The notes beneath the pieces were generated by a model, which saw only the letters and a list, made by a program, of their open reading frames with translations, did not search any database and had not been told where the DNA came from. Shown here piece by piece: positions 18,101 through 20,593 of a stretch of 20,593 nt of DNA (position 1 is the stretch's first letter; every line of letters starts with the position of its first letter). This DNA is from CAZILN01 sp964540005 (GTDB lineage Bacteria; Bacteroidota; Bacteroidia; Bacteroidales; SM23-62). Position numbers and translations under genes: made by a program. Where the stretch lies: positions 1 through 20,593 of the forward strand of contig CAZILN010000235.1 of the NCBI GenBank assembly GCA_964540005.1. The letters are read 5' to 3'.

Positions 18101-18402
18101 AAGGACTGCTTATTACTGCAGACAGCCTGCTGAGCATGAGTGCCTGGCCAAATTCCCAGGATATTATAGAAAAGGCCAAACATACCAATGAATTACCCGA
18201 AGAAGACCTGATAACTGTTAACATAGACCTGGCACAAATGGGTGTGGGTGGAAATGATACCTGGAGCAATAATTCAACACCCCTTCCGCAGTACCTGATA
18301 AAAGCTGAACCCATGAGGTATTCCTTCTGGATCAAACCTTACACCGGTGAAGAGGGTGAAATCAGCAGATTCGGAAGGCTGGTCCTTGAGGGATCAGAAT
18401 GA
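15148..18402 (+). CDS. GH2 beta-galactosidase, large five-domain LacZ type
   Basis: Exported beta-galactosidase of 1084 residues, about 60 longer than E. coli LacZ. A Sec signal peptide covers about residues 1-21 (AVLLLLITPLILTAQ). The LacZ domain order is visible: sugar-binding jelly roll (about 50-220; FGGVSSAFYLWVNGEMVGYS), Ig-like domain (222-345), TIM barrel (347-640) with GVNRHDHSP and acid/base Glu481 (WSLGNESGTGP) and nucleophile Glu574 (MCEYAHAMGNS), a second Ig-like domain, and the C-terminal beta-sandwich (about 805-1080; FWRPQTDNDW, GKGPHENYIDR). All catalytic motifs are intact. Without a lipobox or T9SS tail it is probably periplasmic, where it would release galactose from oligomers made by the divergent GH53 enzyme. 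LacZ-type GH2 proteins from Bacteroidota vary in substrate, so galactan specificity rests on context. Confidence 0.93.
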   Translation: MKRNHIPAVLLLLITPLILTAQTPDWENPGVTAINKMSPRATSYSYGDQESALSVDRTASDRVISLNGTWKFNYASTPSEAPKEFWKMDVSGWDDIEVPSNWEIKGYGTPIYTNTIYPFSPVDPPRIPHDVNSVGSYKKTFQLPEHWQDMDIIIHFGGVSSAFYLWVNGEMVGYSQGSRLPAEFDISGFVVPGQNEVALKVYRWCDGSYLEDQDHWRLSGIHRDVLLMAEPRVRINDFFAQTRLDSDYRGATLAIRPMVVHDKREDIDNYYIEAQLFDSNDRPVFSDPLQAKLSRLLREGYPIRDNVKFALLEGRVENPEKWSAEYPNLYTLVLSLFDPSGKVIEARSTRLGFRSVETNEKGQLLINGTAVKLYGVNRHDHSPTGGKTVTGDEMLQDVLILKRHNFNAVRSSHYPNNPLWYELCNQYGLYVIDESNIETHQIGGKLSNDGDWSYPMLERTIRMVERDKNHPCIIFWSLGNESGTGPAHAAMAGWIHHYDITRLVHYEGAQGDHRHPDYLDRGSENYFQLLHPKGGANPQDPWYVDMVSRMYPSPRSLELLAEHELSGRPVMMCEYAHAMGNSLGNFQEYWDVIRSYDRLIGGFIWDFIDQGLYKTDKDGETYFAYGGDFGDNAGDANFCINGIISADRRCKPAILEAKRVMQPVGFIMKDPVKLEIQITNRHHFKDLNEFELLWEITEDGSTISKGRLDPLSLAAGQSATLLIPAGKIEKISAGAELFLNIRVVLKQELSWAAAAHVVAETQFPLPAEPGRAVIEASAGKLDLLEEGEILSVKGDAFSIMIDIQSGDITEYSYRDEILLSGNLHPNFWRPQTDNDWRGWKTQTKLRYWKDYDPGDTPAEVTPEKLDDGSVLIRVERMLPQDRARLSTSYQIFPNSWIRVQHEFNPLDELPVLPRFGLQGKIPEAFHNISYLGKGPHENYIDRQVSTDVGLYTSTVEEFGEPYVYPQENANRTGVRWMAFLDSRQKGLLITADSLLSMSAWPNSQDIIEKAKHTNELPEEDLITVNIDLAQMGVGGNDTWSNNSTPLPQYLIKAEPMRYSFWIKPYTGEEGEISRFGRLVLEGSE

Positions 18403-18426
18403 GAGGGCGCGGTCAGACAGGCTCGC

Positions 18427-19284
18427 CTAGGGATCAAGATTGCCATTCACTGCTTCGTCCGCAATGGCATGCAAGCGATGGGACAGGGAGGGCCAGACGT
18501 ACTGGTAGACATTTCCTGGTATATAGCGGGGAGTGATATCGAATATGGTTCCGAACAGTACAGAGGCTGCCAGGTATGAACCAATAGGATTGGGATGGCT
18601 CCCGTAGGGTTCATAGAGGCGGTGCACAAAGATCCCCTGCCGGACTGCTTCTGCGAAAGCTTCCCCACAGGGAGCTACCTCTGCATCAATGGTATCAGCC
18701 AGGCGGCGGTAGGTACGGCAGATACCTTCACTGGCAGATGTAATACGCTCATCCAGAACGGTAGTATCTCCAAAAATGACATCCTGGTACATGTACTGAT
18801 CGATGGTTCTTCTCGGTGTCCCGTATCTGTTGAATGTGACCCGTCTGCCCCAGGTCTGGAACAGGACCACACGAGCATAATACTGCCTGCCCAGCTCATC
18901 AAGCAACCCGGCATATTCAAACAGCCTGTCCCTGTTGGCCGGCGTAAGGGTGCCCATACTGTGATCCTGCAGTACAATAATAATGGAGTCGCTGACAGCC
19001 CTGGCTTCCATCAGGCTGTCCTCGATCCCTTCCCTGTTTTCCTCCCAGTGCTGTTGCAGGGTATATCCCCCATCTGTGATGCTCATAATCCGTACCTCCG
19101 GGATGAACACTGTGTCAGAGCGTGTGGAATCTATAATTGACAAAAGAATATCAGGCATGTCATTGGAATAGGTATAGGAGTTCCCCACAAAAAGAATGGT
19201 AATGCCTTTACCCTTGTCTGGTTGAGCCCTGACAACACCAAGCAATAATAGCAAGCTGAATATAAATGTGATCCCTCTCTTCAT
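18427..19284 (-). CDS. SGNH/GDSL-like hydrolase (DUF4886-like) with altered catalytic Asp position
   Basis: A 285-residue secreted protein with a Sec signal peptide (about residues 1-20, ending VVRA). The SGNH block I motif is ILFVGNSYTYSNDMP, giving nucleophile Ser36. Gly72-Gly73 (ITDGGYTLQQHW) fits block II. VLQDHS at 104-109 occupies the place of the VLQEQS motif in DUF4886-like proteins. The last block, LYEPYGSHPNPIGSYLAA, keeps His230, but Tyr227 sits where relatives have Asp (DGSHPS). The enzyme may therefore work with a Ser-His dyad, use Glu225, or be inactive. Relatives are esterases or carbohydrate acetyl-esterases, and none can be assigned here. It is the last gene of a minus-strand group, 23 bases after the DUF1080 gene, and converges on the GH2 gene with a 24-base gap. 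Confidence 0.8.
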   Translation of the reverse strand: MKRGITFIFSLLLLLGVVRAQPDKGKGITILFVGNSYTYSNDMPDILLSIIDSTRSDTVFIPEVRIMSITDGGYTLQQHWEENREGIEDSLMEARAVSDSIIIVLQDHSMGTLTPANRDRLFEYAGLLDELGRQYYARVVLFQTWGRRVTFNRYGTPRRTIDQYMYQDVIFGDTTVLDERITSASEGICRTYRRLADTIDAEVAPCGEAFAEAVRQGIFVHRLYEPYGSHPNPIGSYLAASVLFGTIFDITPRYIPGNVYQYVWPSLSHRLHAIADEAVNGNLDP

Positions 19285-19307
19285 TGGTCTTGATCGTTAC
19301 AATGGTA

Positions 19308-20063
19308 TCAGGGATTCAGTACCCTGATCTTTATATCCTTAAACCGTATCAGCGTTTCATCATTTGAATGAAGCTGCAGGGCAATCCTCCCGCTGGTGCC
19401 CACCTTTCTGTTATGATGATTCTCATCATCAAGTATGCCTGATGCATCGAAATCAGTGACCATCATATCATTGACAAGTGTTTGAATATGCATGCCTTCT
19501 GCAATGATTTCCAGGCTGTTCCAATTATCAGTATCCTGGTCGGCATAGACCAGACGGGTCTTATGAGCCGATTCCGGCACATCTTCATGGCTAATCTCCC
19601 AGTTTCCCAGTGAAGGATGTATCCAGCGCCTGTTACCTTCGGTCTCATCATATATCAGTCCTGCCCTCAGGGGATCGGGGGGGTGAATATCGGCCTGGGG
19701 ACCGTTGAGCCATCCTCCCGTATGAGCAGGATCATTTACATCATAGAGGCTGCGGAACTGTACACCGCTGTTTCCTGTAGCACTCTGAAAGACCTGGAAT
19801 TTCAGCTTCAGGTGAAAATCAGCATATTCATTATCACTTATCAGCCATACATAGTCATGCTCCGGTAGTCCGGTTGAATTGCACTCAATATATCCATTCA
19901 CCGATTTCCAGAATACCTTATCCTTATCTGCGGGGAGGCAGTTTACTGCCCATCCCTGCAGGTCCCGGCCATTATACAGCTCTTCCCATCCGGACTGACT
20001 GCCCGGGGAACAGGAAAACAACACTGATAGTATGACAGGGGTGATTCGTGAGAGGGTTTTCAT
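19308..20063 (-). CDS. DUF1080-type lipoprotein (3-keto-disaccharide hydrolase family)
   Basis: A 251-residue secreted protein with a lipoprotein signal (ILSVLFSC, lipidated Cys18) followed by the DUF1080 opening GWEELYNGRDLQGWAVN. Further family features are NSGVQFRSLYD near residue 95, a GGWLNGPQADIH segment, and the closing strand ETLIRFKDIKIRVL. The fold is a concanavalin-like beta-sandwich. Characterised relatives act on 3-keto-glycosides, but many are of unknown role. It is more typical of the family than the other DUF1080 protein in the window. The gene starts 9 bases after the broken aldo/keto reductase and is followed by the SGNH-like gene 23 bases on, so the three are probably cotranscribed. 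Confidence 0.87.
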   Translation of the reverse strand: MKTLSRITPVILSVLFSCSPGSQSGWEELYNGRDLQGWAVNCLPADKDKVFWKSVNGYIECNSTGLPEHDYVWLISDNEYADFHLKLKFQVFQSATGNSGVQFRSLYDVNDPAHTGGWLNGPQADIHPPDPLRAGLIYDETEGNRRWIHPSLGNWEISHEDVPESAHKTRLVYADQDTDNWNSLEIIAEGMHIQTLVNDMMVTDFDASGILDDENHHNRKVGTSGRIALQLHSNDETLIRFKDIKIRVLNP

Positions 20064-20072
20064 TAATTGTGA

Positions 20073-20593
20073 TTATTTCATTACTGTTAAGGCAGTTTTT
20101 ACACGCCTGTTATAATCATCTATCTGTGCTTCATCCTCAAAGCCAATGATCATCATATTTACAGATCCCAGTCCCAGCACAAAGCGCAGGCTGTTGTCAA
20201 TTTTCTCACTGTCATCACGATATTCTCCGTCACCGATCAGTTTCATCCCGATTACTCCTTTACCTGAATTATGCAGCTGGTGGATCACTTCCACCACTTC
20301 TGCTGGTCTGTCCAGTTTTCATCCACCATACAATGCAACTGCACCAGGTCAAGGTAATCAGTATTCAGCTCCTTCCTGAACCGGTCAACCACCACATCGG
20401 CATCCGGCCGTTCCTTTTCAGGAATACCTCCTTCCCTGACCCATATTTTCGAGCTGAGGGTAAGTTCTTCCCGGGGAATGATCTTAAAAGCCTCTGCCAT
20501 CATAGGATGTGTTCCGTAGGTATCGGCACAGTCAAAAAAACGTATCCCAGCATCGAAAGCATGTTCAATGACAGCAATACTCTTGTCAAAATC
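20073..20593 (-). pseudogene. Aldo/keto reductase, disrupted by internal out-of-frame deletion, 5' end outside window
   Basis: Two frames together encode one aldo/keto reductase. The upstream frame (20593 down to a TGA at 20285-20287) carries all four catalytic residues: Asp and Tyr in FFDCADTYGTHP, Lys in LSSKIWV, and His in LDLVQLHCMVDEN. The downstream frame (to 20073) resumes with EVVEVIHQLHNSGKGVIGMKL and ends with IIGFEDEAQIDDYNRRVK, the usual last helices. The shift lies near 20295-20325. The His-to-Lys interval is about 31 codons here but 97 in the other aldo/keto reductase of this window, so about 200 bases of the middle barrel appear to be lost, out of frame. The upstream frame continues past the window edge. 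The product is very unlikely to be active. A sequencing or assembly error could cause a frameshift but not easily the missing barrel segment. Confidence 0.75.

Noticed and set aside
18400..18430. Possible bidirectional terminator between the GH2 and SGNH-like genes
   Set aside because: Only a four-base GGCG/CGCC stem with a long loop and no T-run on either strand.
18595..19140. A 181-codon open frame antisense to the SGNH-like gene
   Set aside because: It overlaps a gene with clear signal peptide and family motifs, and has no recognisable domain or promoter of its own.
1..20593. CRISPR arrays, tRNA or rRNA genes, insertion sequences, attachment sites
   Set aside because: I saw no regularly spaced repeats, tRNA-like cloverleaf segments, transposase genes or long flanking inverted repeats when reading the window.

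Overview
The window looks like a chromosomal segment of a member of the Bacteroidota, probably a free-living or marine polysaccharide degrader. The signs are a C-terminal type IX secretion (Por) sorting domain on a secreted glycosidase, several short lipoproteins, two DUF1080-type (3-keto-disaccharide hydrolase) proteins, a Gfo/Idh/MocA oxidoreductase, a Bacteroidota-type TAnnTTTG promoter element, and little use of Shine-Dalgarno sequences. The order within the phylum cannot be fixed from the sequence alone. I saw no rRNA, tRNA, CRISPR array, insertion sequence or phage gene.

Layout. The left edge (1-70, minus) holds the first 23 codons of a lipoprotein gene. A Tat-like exported aldo/keto reductase follows (426-1337, plus). 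It converges on an MFS transporter (1332-2666, minus), and the two stop codons sit back to back inside a six-base overlap. A 348-base divergent intergenic region then leads into a complete tripartite RND efflux operon (3015-8799, plus) of membrane-anchored adaptor, RND permease and TolC-like outer membrane protein. A DUF1080 lipoprotein gene (8850-9626) follows on the same strand.

A minus-strand group reads from right to left: GH53 endo-beta-1,4-galactanase (12930-15014), a short UvrA-like ABC ATPase without the UvrB-binding region (10652-12889), and a Gfo/Idh/MocA oxidoreductase (9631-10614). Gaps of about 40 bases suggest one transcript. Diverging from the galactanase is a large GH2 beta-galactosidase (15148-18402, plus). 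Together these two form a minimal galactan-utilisation pair: the galactanase would be exported by the type IX system to cut beta-1,4-galactan outside the cell, and the GH2 enzyme would trim galactose from oligomers, probably in the periplasm. No SusC/SusD pair is present in the window.

The right end is a second minus-strand group with gaps of 9 and 23 bases: a broken aldo/keto reductase (20073-window end), a second DUF1080 lipoprotein (19308-20063) and an SGNH-like hydrolase (18427-19284).

The observations most worth a second look are the aldo/keto reductase with an out-of-frame internal deletion of about 200 bases, the galactanase gene that lacks any ATG/GTG start for its signal peptide, the SGNH protein with Tyr at the expected catalytic Asp position, and the UvrA2-like ATPase placed inside a sugar operon. 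I found no convincing evidence of a wholly new system; most of the window is ordinary carbohydrate and efflux gene content.
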